Shown here: piece by piece, positions 16,090 to 25,052 of the stretch
Layout: every line of letters begins with the position of its first letter
How positions within the stretch are numbered: position 1 is the stretch's first letter
Assembly (NCBI GenBank): GCA_903857265.1
Contig: CAIODZ010000007.1
Coordinates: forward strand, 1-37,201
Source of the DNA: an uncultured Phycisphaerales bacterium
GTDB lineage: Bacteria > Planctomycetota > Phycisphaerae > Sedimentisphaerales > Anaerobacaceae
Direction: 5' to 3'
Length of the DNA stretch: 37,201 nt
Position numbers and translations under genes: made by a program
The notes under the pieces: model-generated
Seen by the model: only the letters and a program-made list of their open reading frames with translations
What the model was told of the DNA's origin: nothing
Database searches by the model: none

Positions 16090-16422
16090 GTGAAAATCGG
16101 AAGTATAGCCGGCGACATAATTGTTTTCTCAGTACGTGGGGAACCTGACCTTGGAAACGAACTGCAGGCCATAACTGAGATGGTTGCCGGCGACGTTAAT
16201 AGTAACGTCATCGTCAATTTCGTAGGCGTCGATATCATCAGGAGCTCAAGCTTGACTAAGCTGCTCAAACTCAGGCAGGCATTGGTTGCCCGGGAGCGCC
16301 AGCTTGTGCTTTGTAATATTCATCCTTTAACTCAAAGCATATTGGAAATCACAGATATCAACAGTATTTTTGCCATTGCCGCCGACAAACAGGCCGGCGT
16401 ATCCTTGATTCGCAGTAGCTAA
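16090..16422 (+). CDS. STAS-domain protein (anti-sigma-factor antagonist-like)
   Basis: This 110-residue protein consists of a single STAS domain. Alternating strands and helices run from GDIIVFSVRGEPD to the segment NVIVNFVGVDIIRSSSLTKL, which aligns with the phosphorylation loop of SpoIIAA-type antagonists. The Ser at position 53 falls where the phosphoserine should be. The Asp that normally precedes the Ser pair is replaced by Arg51, so control by an anti-sigma kinase is uncertain. The start is GTG, set by GAGG (16080-16083) six bases upstream. No anti-sigma kinase or sigma factor gene is next to it, and a second orphan STAS gene lies at 32702. The partner may be encoded elsewhere, for example a hybrid kinase. 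Confidence 0.75.
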   Translation: MKIGSIAGDIIVFSVRGEPDLGNELQAITEMVAGDVNSNVIVNFVGVDIIRSSSLTKLLKLRQALVARERQLVLCNIHPLTQSILEITDINSIFAIAADKQAGVSLIRSS

Positions 16423-16604
16423 TTTGCCCATGTAGCGTAAACCAGGCAATCTGTCAAGCCAACTCTAAACATACCTAATTTCCGAAAACCTGTTGCAATT
16501 TTTGTGAGGAGTGGTTAGCATTTGTTTGGCCGGTCTGGCTCAGGATGTTCCACTATGACCGGGATTGCCGAGCAGGGACACATAGGTCAGGCAGGTTGGC
16601 CCCG

Positions 16605-16892
16605 ATGGCAGAAAAAACCCAAAATAAGCCGGGTAAAAGCGCCCCTAAGGGGGACGTCAGCGAATATATCAAGTCGCTAAGCGAGGAGTATCGCATGCTC
16701 GTCGTCCTCAAGGCGCAATTGTATGGCGGAAGCTGGGAGCCGATGATTGATGACCTTCGCAATCGTCTCGTCGGCAAGCCGTATATTTTCAAGCTTGCCA
16801 GCAGAATCCAGGACGATATTGAGCGAATTGAACAAATGCGGAAATTCGAGGCCGACCATAAAGTTGACCTCGCTGATTATGTAGAAGTGTAA
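16605..16892 (+). CDS. Small soluble protein of unknown function
   Basis: I do not recognise this 95-residue protein. It has a Lys/Pro-rich N-terminus (MAEKTQNKPGKSAPKG). A charged helical body includes SEYIKSLSEEYRMLVVLKAQ, then GSWEPMIDDLRNRLVGKPYI and a probable coiled-coil IQDDIERIEQMRKFEADH. There is no signal peptide or membrane segment. The frame is open back to an ATG at 16545, but that codon has no usable ribosome binding site and the extra residues are arginine-rich and unordered. ATG 16605 is preferred, with only a weak AGG nearby. It is a plausible real gene because codon use matches its neighbours, but the start is uncertain. Confidence 0.55.
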   Translation: MAEKTQNKPGKSAPKGDVSEYIKSLSEEYRMLVVLKAQLYGGSWEPMIDDLRNRLVGKPYIFKLASRIQDDIERIEQMRKFEADHKVDLADYVEV

Positions 16893-16964
16893 TAACGCCT
16901 CGGTTATTGCCTAGGCATAGAAAAGTCGTCGGCCTGTAATTGGCCGGCGATGGAGGTGATGAAT

Positions 16965-18059
16965 ATGCTGAAATCCCGTTTAGCACTGATTGCAATGGTT
17001 TCCCAGATTGTTTTCACGTCGATGCTTTCGGCTCAGGACGATTCGCAATGGCTGATTCCGCGAGCGATGGTCGCTTCGACCGAGCTTAAAATCGTCTGGC
17101 AGTATAACCTGCCGATGGCCAAAGGCGAATCACTTAACGACATGCTTTTATACGGTAACCGGCTTTGCACGTTATCCAGCGGGAATTACCTGTCCTGCAT
17201 CAACAAAGCCGACGGCAACGTGATGTTTGCAAGTTTGATTGCGCCAGCGGGGCTGCCGGTTGTTGACCTCGAATCATATAAGGGCGAATTGCTTGCCATG
17301 GTGGGCAATAAGCTTGTCGAAATCAACGCCGATTTTGGTACCGAGAAGACAAAAACGCAAATAGATACCGGGGTGGTATGTCCGGTTGTTCGCAATGATT
17401 CATTCTTTTATATTGCAGGCGCCGACAGGCGCATTCGTGCCCTCAGGGCCGACGACAAAGTAAAGGTTTTCGAGGTTGCGGCGGAGAATGCTTCTCGTAT
17501 AACGTCGGTTCTGGCTGAGAATGATTTCGTTGTTTTCGCTACGGAGGCGGGTAATGTAATTCGAATAGCCGCCGATAAAGCCGCGAAAATTTGGCAGTTT
17601 GATGCTAACTCGGCTGTCGTCGGGCCGATTGTTCACGACGCGACGTCGTTATATTTTGCCTGCCGCGATACGTGGGTTTACCGTATCGAACTGTCTTCGG
17701 GCAAGCTGTTGTGGAAATGCCAGATGCAGGGGATTCTCGATACTGCACCTCAGCTCGGCGGCAAACTGGTTTACCAGTGCGTCCCAGGCATGGGTTTGGC
17801 TGCGATTGACAAACAAACCGGCAAACCTGTCTGGCCGGTTCCGGTTAAAGACGGCGCAGGGATGCTTTCTGAATCGGGCGATAAGACGTTTGTTATTACC
17901 AAGGGCGGGGTCCTGGTGGCGATGGATAACACCAAGGCAAAACAGCTTTATACGGTCAATATAGCCCTGCCCATTAAATACGCGACCAACACGGCTGATT
18001 CGAGGATTTATATAGCCGACGCACAGGGGCGAATTGCCTGTCTTGAGCCGGCCAAATAA
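16965..18059 (+). CDS. Secreted PQQ-like beta-propeller repeat protein
   Basis: The 364-residue protein has a signal peptide (MLKSRLALIAMVSQIVFTSMLSAQ). It contains about seven propeller blades of the PQQ/pyrrolo-quinoline type, each with a hydrophobic strand and a Gly/Asp turn, for example YRIELSSGKLLWKCQMQGIL and GLAAIDKQTGKPVWPVPV. It resembles BamB-like and WD40-like periplasmic propellers. No catalytic residues for a PQQ dehydrogenase are evident, so a scaffold or binding role outside the cytoplasm is likelier. ATG 16965 was chosen over 16950 and 16959 because GGAGG (16952-16956) lies eight bases before it. It is followed after 45 bases by purH, but the two share no obvious function. Confidence 0.8.
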   Translation: MLKSRLALIAMVSQIVFTSMLSAQDDSQWLIPRAMVASTELKIVWQYNLPMAKGESLNDMLLYGNRLCTLSSGNYLSCINKADGNVMFASLIAPAGLPVVDLESYKGELLAMVGNKLVEINADFGTEKTKTQIDTGVVCPVVRNDSFFYIAGADRRIRALRADDKVKVFEVAAENASRITSVLAENDFVVFATEAGNVIRIAADKAAKIWQFDANSAVVGPIVHDATSLYFACRDTWVYRIELSSGKLLWKCQMQGILDTAPQLGGKLVYQCVPGMGLAAIDKQTGKPVWPVPVKDGAGMLSESGDKTFVITKGGVLVAMDNTKAKQLYTVNIALPIKYATNTADSRIYIADAQGRIACLEPAK

Positions 18060-18104
18060 TCGTTTTGCCAGTATCTTGTTGTGATTTTGAAAGGGGACAT
18101 TCAA

Positions 18105-19715
18105 ATGGATGTTAAAATAAAAACCGCTCTGATTAGTGTCTCCGATAAAACCGGGGTTGTCGATTTCGCACAAACGCTCGCTGATATGGGTGTTAAAATC
18201 ATCAGCACGGGCGGCACCGCCAAATCGCTTGCCGAAGCCGGCCTCGATGTTATCCCTATCGAAAAAGTTACCGGTTTTCCTGAAATGATGGACGGACGGG
18301 TTAAGACGCTGCATCCCAAAATTCACGGCGGATTGCTTGCGATTCGAGACAAGGCCGACCACAAGGCCGCGATGAAACAACACGGAATCGAACCAATTGA
18401 CCTGGTTTGCGTGAATCTATATCCCTTCGAGCAAACCGTCGCAAAGCCGGGCTGCAAATTCGAGGAGGCAATCGAAAATATCGATATCGGCGGCCCGAGC
18501 ATGATTCGCTCAGCAGCGAAAAATCACAAGTTTGTCGCTGTCGTTACAAGCCCGGACCAGTATCCATTAGTTATTGAGCAATTGAGAAAAAATAACGGTT
18601 CTGTAAAGGAAGAGCTTCGCGGCGAGCTGGCCAGGGCTGCGTTTGCCCTCACGGCATCTTACGATGCTGCGATATCGCGATATCTAAATAAAAAGGCGGA
18701 CGTTGAATTTCCGGAACACCTTTCAATTCCGCTCAAAAAGGAGATGTCTCTTCGCTACGGCGAAAATCCTCACCAGCCGGCGGCGTTTTATAAGCTCGCT
18801 GCCAGCGGCGAACCCTGCGTCGGCGCAGGCAAAATTATGCAGGCCGACACCGAAATAAGCTTCAATAACCTGCTGGATTCGAACGCCGCGTTCGAGCTTG
18901 TAAAGGAATTTGACGAACCCGCCGCGGTTATTATCAAGCATCTCAATCCCTGCGGCTGCGCTATCGACGATGATATTTGCGTCGCTTACCGCAAGGCATA
19001 CGAGGGTGACGTAACAAGCGCGTTTGGCGGAATAGTGGCAGTCAACCGAAAAGTCAATATCGAGCTTGCGCAAACGATTATGGAATCATACAGCAGGTTC
19101 GGCAAGGCCCTAGGCGCAGAGGGATTCTTTGCCGAGGTAATTATCGCGCCGCAGTTCGAGCCACAGGCAATCGAGATAATCCGCACGCTTAAATCTTGGG
19201 GCAGCAGGGTGCGCCTTGTTGAGACGGGCGCAATCGAGAAAAACAAAATTGATACAGGCGAATTTGACCTTCGCTGTATAGTAGGGGGTGTGCTGATTCA
19301 GAAACGCGACCTCGTCGGCTGGGAGCCGAAATTACTGACCGTTCCCACGAAAACAAAACCCACAGATGAGCAGCTCGCCGACCTCCGCGTCGCCTGGCTT
19401 GCCGCCAAACATACAAAAAGCAACGCTATTGTCCTTGCCAAAGGCCGTAAAATCATCGGCATCGGCGCGGGGCAAATGAACCGCGTGCAGTCGGGTTTCA
19501 TCGCAGTCAAACACGCAGGCGAACAATCAAAGGGCTCTGTTATGGCCTCCGATGCTTTCTTCCCGTTCCCTGACAATGTCGATAACGCTGCACAGGCGGG
19601 AATCGTCGCAATTGCCCAGCCGGGTGGTTCGAAGAAGGATGATGAAGTTATCGCCGCCGCCGACAAATACGGCATTGCGATGGTCTTTACCGGCAAACGA
19701 CATTTCAAGCATTAA
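18105..19715 (+). CDS. purH: Bifunctional AICAR formyltransferase / IMP cyclohydrolase
   Basis: The 536-residue enzyme catalyses the last two steps of de novo IMP synthesis: formylation of AICAR with 10-formyl-tetrahydrofolate, then ring closure. The N-terminal cyclohydrolase (MGS-like) domain shows ISVSDKTGVVDFA, STGGTAKSL and MDGRVKTLHPKIHGG (62-76). The AICARFT domain begins near residue 205 with SLRYGENPHQPAAFY and includes IIKHLNPCGCA, DVTSAFGGIVAVNR, GAGQMNRVQSG and SDAFFPFPDN. Length is normal for the family. ATG 18105 follows AAGGGGAC (18090-18097); upstream in-frame codons are less well placed. The gene ends 36 bases before an intrinsic terminator shared with metK. Confidence 0.97.
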   Translation: MDVKIKTALISVSDKTGVVDFAQTLADMGVKIISTGGTAKSLAEAGLDVIPIEKVTGFPEMMDGRVKTLHPKIHGGLLAIRDKADHKAAMKQHGIEPIDLVCVNLYPFEQTVAKPGCKFEEAIENIDIGGPSMIRSAAKNHKFVAVVTSPDQYPLVIEQLRKNNGSVKEELRGELARAAFALTASYDAAISRYLNKKADVEFPEHLSIPLKKEMSLRYGENPHQPAAFYKLAASGEPCVGAGKIMQADTEISFNNLLDSNAAFELVKEFDEPAAVIIKHLNPCGCAIDDDICVAYRKAYEGDVTSAFGGIVAVNRKVNIELAQTIMESYSRFGKALGAEGFFAEVIIAPQFEPQAIEIIRTLKSWGSRVRLVETGAIEKNKIDTGEFDLRCIVGGVLIQKRDLVGWEPKLLTVPTKTKPTDEQLADLRVAWLAAKHTKSNAIVLAKGRKIIGIGAGQMNRVQSGFIAVKHAGEQSKGSVMASDAFFPFPDNVDNAAQAGIVAIAQPGGSKKDDEVIAAADKYGIAMVFTGKRHFKH

Positions 19716-19751
19716 TTGAATCGGGATTTATCCCGCCAATCATATAAAAAT

Positions 19752-19780
19752 AAAAAGCCCGACGTGATGTCGGGCTTTTT
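19752..19780. terminator. Bidirectional intrinsic terminator between purH and metK
   Basis: GCCCGAC (19757-19763) and GTCGGGC (19769-19775) form a seven-pair stem with loop GTGAT, flanked by AAAAA on the left and TTTTT on the right. It can stop transcription of purH on the plus strand and metK on the minus strand. Confidence 0.85.
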
Positions 19781-19807
19781 GTGGTTTTCAATTTTTGCCT
19801 GATTTTG

Positions 19808-20992
19808 TTATAGGCCTGCTGCCTTGCGGAGTTTAGCAACCATATCGGTTTTTTCCCAGGTAAATTCCGGGAGGTTCCGGCCAAAGTGTCCGCCGTGGCT
19901 GGTCTTAGAGTAAATCGGTCTTTCGAGGTTCAGGTGCGTAATCATTCCCTTTGGAGTGAGCGGGAAAAGTTTGCGGACTATTTCGCCGAGTTTTTTATCG
20001 CTGATTTTGCCCGTGCCTTTTGTATCAACGAGTACCGAAAGCGGGTCTGCGAAGCCGATGACGTAAGACAATTGAATCTCGCAGGCGTCCGCGAGGCCTG
20101 CTGCGACGATGTTCTTTGCGACATATCTCGCCATATAGCTTGCGGTTCTGTCAACTTTTGTGGGGTCTTTGCCGCTGAAGCATCCGCCACCATGTCTGCC
20201 TTTTCCGCCGTAGGTATCGACGATAATTTTTCTGCCTGTCAGGCCGCAGTCGCCGGCGGGGCCGCCAATGACAAATTTGCCTGTAGCGTTGATGTGGAAG
20301 ATAGTGCGTTTATCGATAAGTTTTTTCGGCAGGACCGGCAGCACAACTTTTTCGATTATTTGTTTGCGTAACTGGGCGTGAGAGATATCCGGGTCGTGCT
20401 GTGCTGCGACAACAACCACTGGGATATGCGATGGTTTGCCGTTGGTGTATTCGACTGTTACCTGGCTTTTGCCGTCGGGACGCAGCCAAGGGAGTTTCTT
20501 TGTCTGTCGCACCTGCTCAAGGCGGGTTGTTATTGCGTGTGCCAGTTGAATCGGCATCGGCATAAGCTGAGGCGTGTCTTTGCAGGCGTATCCGAACATC
20601 AGGCCCTGGTCGCCGGCTCCCTGTTCCTTGTGCAGTCCGGTGCCTTCGGTTACGCCCTGTGAAATATCCGGGCTTTGCCGGCTTATCGAAACCAGCACCG
20701 CGCAGTTTTCGTAATGAAAACCAATTGCGGGGTCATCATAGCCGATATCTTTAATCGCCTGGCGTGCAACCGCTGATATATCAACTAAAGCTTTGGTGGT
20801 TATTTCACCTGCCACAACCACCATATCGTTTTTGACCAGCGTTTCACAGGCGACCCTGCTTTTCTTGTCCTTGGCGAGGCATGCATCCAGTACCGCGTCG
20901 GATATGCAATCCGCGACTTTGTCCGGGTGTCCCATCGTTACCGACTCGCTGGTGAAAAAATACGTTTGGTTGCCGTTATTTTGTTTTGCCAT
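19808..20992 (-). CDS. metK: S-adenosylmethionine synthase
   Basis: The 394-residue enzyme makes S-adenosylmethionine from methionine and ATP. Family signatures are [16 protein letters not shown] (ATP-binding, from residue 21), [21 protein letters not shown]-like [31 protein letters not shown] and [20 protein letters not shown] (phosphate loop and metal site). The C-terminal FTWEKTD is also typical. Length is normal. The gene lies 45 bases downstream of the DUF547 gene on the same strand, so the two may be co-transcribed. No SAM riboswitch fits in that gap and none was seen. The product also supplies the radical SAM protein encoded at 13475. Confidence 0.97.
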   Translation of the reverse strand: MAKQNNGNQTYFFTSESVTMGHPDKVADCISDAVLDACLAKDKKSRVACETLVKNDMVVVAGEITTKALVDISAVARQAIKDIGYDDPAIGFHYENCAVLVSISRQSPDISQGVTEGTGLHKEQGAGDQGLMFGYACKDTPQLMPMPIQLAHAITTRLEQVRQTKKLPWLRPDGKSQVTVEYTNGKPSHIPVVVVAAQHDPDISHAQLRKQIIEKVVLPVLPKKLIDKRTIFHINATGKFVIGGPAGDCGLTGRKIIVDTYGGKGRHGGGCFSGKDPTKVDRTASYMARYVAKNIVAAGLADACEIQLSYVIGFADPLSVLVDTKGTGKISDKKLGEIVRKLFPLTPKGMITHLNLERPIYSKTSHGGHFGRNLPEFTWEKTDMVAKLRKAAGL

Positions 20993-21037
20993 TTTTTATT
21001 TATCCCATTATTAAAATCTTTTGTTCAATCCGACTTA

Positions 21038-22180
21038 TTAGCCGGCACGATCGTTAAGCGTCCAGTCGTATCTGAGAAACTCAACCGTATAGTTGCCTGT
21101 CTCAAGATAATCGACGTCCTGCGGAGAAACATATTTGGTCAGAAGGTTGAGAATTGCCCTTACTGCCGGCTCCTGCTGCTTGAATTTCAGGTCGGTGCCG
21201 TATTTGGCAATAAACTGGTTGCCGTACCAGGTGGAGTTCAATATCGACGACAGATATACCTTCTGATTTTCCCTGTCAATCTTGAAGGCATGCTGGCTGG
21301 CAAGAAATTTCTTTACCTGGTCGTCAAACTGCGTCGAAAGATTTCGGCCGCGATATGCCTCGTTTCGCAAAGGCGTTCCTGAAATCGAAGCGTATGATAT
21401 CGCAAAGAATGCCAGGGGCTCGCCGAATTCTTTTTGTAAGAACCGCTGGTCTATTTCCAGCAGCGTGAATTCTTCGTCCATTATGATAAACTTGTGCTCA
21501 TCCCATATTCCTTTTATGTGCCTGATGCTGTTGGGGGGCCAGAAAAGCCGAAGCATCCTGTTTGACTCTATCGGGTAATTGTCCACGATTATTTTTATGA
21601 AGTTCAGGTTATACCCGTTTATCCAGAATGCGAGCTTGTCGTCTCTTGACCAGGAGTTATATTCGTTGCGGTCAAGTTTTTTGAATTGCTCAAGCAGCTT
21701 GCCCATCTCCATTTTTTTGTGTGAAAGCGCCTTATAATCGACCATTCCGTCCTTGTCCACGTATTTTTTCAGAAACTCTGTAACCTGGTCGAACAAATGG
21801 GTCGCTGTGTTGTTTGTGGCAGGTAATGTTGGCTGTGATTTTGCAGAATCGGTCTCGGCCTGCACCGGTTTCGGCATAACTGCTTGCTGCATATTTGGTT
21901 CGACTGGCTGTGCAGCCGGGATGTTTGGCTCAGCTACAAGGGCTGCCGGCGTATTTGGTTCCGGCTGAGCGGCCTGCTCGATTTTTACCGGTTCCGGCTT
22001 TGGCTTTACCTCAACCGTATTTGGCTCGATTGCCTTTGCAGGTGCTGTTGCCGGCTGCGGCGTAACGGCTGTGGCATGGGGATTTGATGACGCAGCGACG
22101 TTTGTCGATTTCTGCTCGCAACCCCAGCTAATCAGCAATGTTACCGTTAATATTCCCGTCAAAACGATGTTTTTGCTCAT
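21038..22180 (-). CDS. DUF547-domain lipoprotein with Pro/Glu/Asn-rich linker
   Basis: The protein has 380 residues. An N-terminal signal ends at ISWGC, a loose lipobox, so it is probably a lipoprotein. Next comes a low-complexity linker of about 100 residues rich in Pro and Ala, with five EPN triplets (IEPNTV, PEPNTP, AEPNIP and similar). The globular DUF547 domain spans about residues 120-380, with the family landmarks DKLAFWINGYNLNFIKIIVD and ISYASISGTPLRNEAYRG. The function of DUF547 is unknown to me. ATG 22180 was chosen over 22189 because GGAA lies eight bases upstream of it and would overlap the spacer of the other start. It precedes metK by 45 bases. Confidence 0.8.
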   Translation of the reverse strand: MSKNIVLTGILTVTLLISWGCEQKSTNVAASSNPHATAVTPQPATAPAKAIEPNTVEVKPKPEPVKIEQAAQPEPNTPAALVAEPNIPAAQPVEPNMQQAVMPKPVQAETDSAKSQPTLPATNNTATHLFDQVTEFLKKYVDKDGMVDYKALSHKKMEMGKLLEQFKKLDRNEYNSWSRDDKLAFWINGYNLNFIKIIVDNYPIESNRMLRLFWPPNSIRHIKGIWDEHKFIIMDEEFTLLEIDQRFLQKEFGEPLAFFAISYASISGTPLRNEAYRGRNLSTQFDDQVKKFLASQHAFKIDRENQKVYLSSILNSTWYGNQFIAKYGTDLKFKQQEPAVRAILNLLTKYVSPQDVDYLETGNYTVEFLRYDWTLNDRAG

Positions 22181-22238
22181 ATTGAACATTCCATTATTAA
22201 CACGCAATTTATATACGGGCACCAGCCTAAAACGTCTA

Positions 22239-22267
22239 ATAATAAAGGAATTGGTCGATAAATGCAA
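22239..22267 (-). promoter_or_regulatory. Possible sigma70 promoter for DUF547-metK
   Basis: On the minus strand TTGCAT (22267-22262) and TATTAT (22244-22239) are 17 bases apart. They sit about 60 bases before the DUF547 start, in the gap after rtcB. The -10 matches five of six positions; the -35 is weak. Confidence 0.35.
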
Positions 22268-22308
22268 TAGTCAAATGGGCGTTTTTTCTGTTGTTGGCGC
22301 CAAGAACC

Positions 22309-23751
22309 TTACCCTTTCAGCACCGCCAGCGGGGTCATGCGGGCTACAGGTTTTGCCCAGCCGCATTGGGTTACAATCCTGACTACCTCATCGATATTCT
22401 TATAAGCCGCAGGGGCCTCTTCCTTTATACGGCGGTTGTTGCCTGTAATTAGTGTTATCCCGGTCATACTTCTTTTGAATTCAGCGTCGCTAATCAGTGC
22501 TGCTCCGGCGTTTTTCCCGTGCCTGCCCATACCTGATGCAGCTGTCCTGCTCATAACCCGGCCCGCGCCGTGATTCACCGAGCAAAGCGACTCCTCCGAA
22601 TTGCCCGTTCCTACCATAAGATAACTGGCGGTTCCCATTGAGCCGGGTGTGATTATCGGCTGGCCCACCTGTTCAAAGGGGGTTGCTTTCATAAGGGCCG
22701 GCCCGAAGGCCCGCGTAGCGCCTTTGCGATGAACCCAAAGTGACTTGCCCTCGTGCGTTTCCAGTTTCGCCATATTATGAGGCACGTCATATACCAACGG
22801 CATAGGCGTCGGCCCGAACATCCGCGAAAAACATCGCCTGACTAATAACGCCATAACGTGCCGATTCACGAATGCAAAATTTGCCGCGGCGCCCATCGCG
22901 GCAATGTACCTTTTACCCTGCGGACTGTTTGTGTCGAGAAAACTGAGCATTTTGCGCCTGCCCTCCATCTGGGGCTGGTTAGCTGCGATGCTCATATACT
23001 CATCCGCTACCTCATAACCGAAACGTCTCGAACCCGAATGTATCATTACTACTATCTGGTTTTCGAAAAGCCCGAAAAACTTTGCCAGTTTTTCATCGAA
23101 GATCTTCTGCACAAGCTGAATCTCTATAAAATGATTGCCGCCGCCAAGTGTTCCAATCTGGTCTGCGCCTTTTTCAATTGCCAGTTTCGGTGCCGCTCCC
23201 ATATCCGCGGGCATTTGACCATTGTTCTCAATCCTTCTTATGTCTTCGGCAAACTCCTGTTCATCAAATGCTTCCCATGCCCTGTGTTTGACTTTTTGAA
23301 CAAGCTTCGGCAGCCCGGCGACCCCTTCAGTTGTTACGATTTCGAGCTGGTGCTTGTCCAATGACAGATTGCTCATCCCCTCGCCAAGCGGGATGTCTCT
23401 GGCAATCGAATTCGCAATATCATCGGTGTTTATCTCACCCTTAATAAATGGCGTTCGCAATAGTCGCATTCCGCAATTTATGTCGTAACCCACCGCGGGC
23501 GGCATTATCGCGTCTTCAAGGCCCAGAACCGCCCCGATAGGTATGCCGAACCCGACGTGAATATCCGCAGTTGCCAGGACCTTTCTGGCGGGAGGCAGAC
23601 ACGCCGAATCGTAAAGCTGTCTTACTGCCTCCTGCTCGACGTTGATTTCATTCGACGCGAATATGGTGGCATCGACAACCATTTGGCCGGCTTGCTCCAT
23701 CCACAGCCGATACGGGTCTATCCGAACGAGTTGTGCTTCTGTTCCAGTCAC
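22309..23751 (-). CDS. rtcB: RtcB-family RNA ligase
   Basis: The 480-residue protein belongs to the RtcB family, which joins RNA 2',3'-cyclic phosphate or 3'-phosphate ends to 5'-hydroxyl ends using GTP and manganese. Landmarks are the metal-binding ADIHVGFGIPIGAVLG, the GGGNHFIEIQ motif, HSGSRRFG, and SVNHGAGRVMSRTAA near residue 390, which contains the His that becomes guanylylated. The PGSMGTASYLMVGTGNSEES segment is also typical. The start is GTG at 23751, supported by AAGGA eight bases upstream; no ATG fits better. There is no rtcA, rtcR or archease gene beside it, so neither the classical regulated operon nor the archaeal pairing is present here. RNA repair or tRNA splicing roles are both possible. 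Confidence 0.92.
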   Translation of the reverse strand: MTGTEAQLVRIDPYRLWMEQAGQMVVDATIFASNEINVEQEAVRQLYDSACLPPARKVLATADIHVGFGIPIGAVLGLEDAIMPPAVGYDINCGMRLLRTPFIKGEINTDDIANSIARDIPLGEGMSNLSLDKHQLEIVTTEGVAGLPKLVQKVKHRAWEAFDEQEFAEDIRRIENNGQMPADMGAAPKLAIEKGADQIGTLGGGNHFIEIQLVQKIFDEKLAKFFGLFENQIVVMIHSGSRRFGYEVADEYMSIAANQPQMEGRRKMLSFLDTNSPQGKRYIAAMGAAANFAFVNRHVMALLVRRCFSRMFGPTPMPLVYDVPHNMAKLETHEGKSLWVHRKGATRAFGPALMKATPFEQVGQPIITPGSMGTASYLMVGTGNSEESLCSVNHGAGRVMSRTAASGMGRHGKNAGAALISDAEFKRSMTGITLITGNNRRIKEEAPAAYKNIDEVVRIVTQCGWAKPVARMTPLAVLKG

Positions 23752-23844
23752 AAATAAATCCTTATGCCATATTATACGCCGGGCATGTGGAACCAGTTAG
23801 CGTAAAACCCGCGAAAAAGGCCGGCCAAAGCACGTTTAATTGGC

Positions 23845-23873
23845 TTGACAAGCAAGCGTTTGCGTGTTACTCT
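23845..23873 (+). promoter_or_regulatory. Sigma70-type promoter for the 23921 gene and possibly the ABC operon
   Basis: A consensus TTGACA (23845-23850) is followed after 17 bases by TACTCT (23868-23873). The transcript would begin near 23880, about 40 bases before the ATG at 23921. The next gene starts 34 bases after that gene ends, so the promoter may drive the whole importer cluster. Confidence 0.6.
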
Positions 23874-23920
23874 ATTGCATTGTGAACAAAGAGGTTGTAA
23901 CCCTTTAGGGGCGTTTACGG

Positions 23921-25018
23921 ATGACTATGAAATCATTATCGCTTGTCGTCGGCATCATATCTGTTTTTTGCGTTTTTTCAGCATCTGTCAGGGCGGTTGA
24001 CAGTTTGGCCATCGAAGCCGTTCGTGCCAAGTCGGTCCTCGATGATGCCGACCTGAAGACCATCGATGATTTTGTTGTTAAGGCAGTCGCCGAGATTCTG
24101 ATTACCGAGGATTTCTCATCGATTTCAAATGCCCGTGCTATAATAGTAGCCAATAGCGCCAGCACCCAGCCAAATCAAACGCAGTTTGCCGAGCAGTTTT
24201 CCAAGTCCGCCCAGAAACATATCTCGACGGCGTTGTTGAAGGCCGAAGGTATGACGCCGGCAGACCGTAGCTTTAAGCTTGTTACAAACCTGCTTATGCT
24301 TACAGATGCTCTTGCGGATATTCGCCTGGCCGAGGTGGCTCTTAAATACGTTGACAGCAAAAATGAGGTGATTCGATACTGGGCTGTTCACTGCGTGACA
24401 AATCCGGAAATCACCGAAAAGCTGAACAATCCCAAGGCGATTGATACTGCCCGGCAGGTAATTAAGCGTCTTGATGAAGTTGTTGCGACAAGCAGTCCTG
24501 ATACGCTGGGACTTATCGCTTCTTTTTCCGGCTCGATTAAGATACCAGAAGGCGAATCGCTTCTGCTGAAGGTAGCCGACCGGCGAATCGCGTCTTATGC
24601 GGACTGGACCGTTGAGCGAGAGCTTATGGACAGCAAAATTTTGCAAATACTCGGCGACAGAATGGCCTCTTCCAGCGCCAGTAAGGAAGCGGTTGGGAAA
24701 AGATTCGGACAGTTGTTATCATACGTTTTTCAGCGATATATAAAAGGTGCTGAAATTCTTGACGCTGGTCAAAAAGGACAGCTCGTTTCCGTTCTTGTCG
24801 ATACGGAACAGTCCTGCCTGAGCAAAATTACGGGTAAGCCCCGGTTCAACATTAAAAAAGCGATTGAATCCGGGGATATCAGTGCCTTACAACGGGAGCA
24901 TAACAACCTGCTTGGCGATGGTACAAAAGCGGGGGAGCTGAACCTTAATTACGGCAATGCAACTGACGGCTCCCCATTGAAATCGCCGTTGCCGCTGGCG
25001 GACCCGCCGAAAAACTGA
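23921..25018 (+). CDS. Secreted alpha-helical protein of unknown function
   Basis: I do not recognise this 365-residue protein. It has a clear signal peptide (MTMKSLSLVVGIISVFCVFSASVRA), so it is exported. The rest is largely helical, with HEAT-like pairs such as LAEVALKYVDSKNEVIRYWAVHCV, where a helix pair spans a conserved-looking RYWAVHC. The C-terminus is Pro/Leu-rich and likely disordered (PLKSPLPLADPPKN). ATG 23921 and ATG 23927 are both possible; neither has a strong ribosome binding site. It stands directly before the ABC importer genes and after a good promoter, so it might be an accessory of the importer, but nothing in the sequence shows this. Confidence 0.6.
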   Translation: MTMKSLSLVVGIISVFCVFSASVRAVDSLAIEAVRAKSVLDDADLKTIDDFVVKAVAEILITEDFSSISNARAIIVANSASTQPNQTQFAEQFSKSAQKHISTALLKAEGMTPADRSFKLVTNLLMLTDALADIRLAEVALKYVDSKNEVIRYWAVHCVTNPEITEKLNNPKAIDTARQVIKRLDEVVATSSPDTLGLIASFSGSIKIPEGESLLLKVADRRIASYADWTVERELMDSKILQILGDRMASSSASKEAVGKRFGQLLSYVFQRYIKGAEILDAGQKGQLVSVLVDTEQSCLSKITGKPRFNIKKAIESGDISALQREHNNLLGDGTKAGELNLNYGNATDGSPLKSPLPLADPPKN

Positions 25019-25052
25019 CATTCAAATGAGTAAAATCAGTAAGTGCTGACGG

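Noticed and set aside
20993-21037. SAM riboswitch before metK
   Set aside because: The gap is only 45 bases and shows no riboswitch fold; the gene is probably in an operon with DUF547.
25026-25049. Seven-codon leader ORF (MSKISKC) before the first binding protein
   Set aside because: No ribosome binding site and no attenuator-like stem; likely chance.
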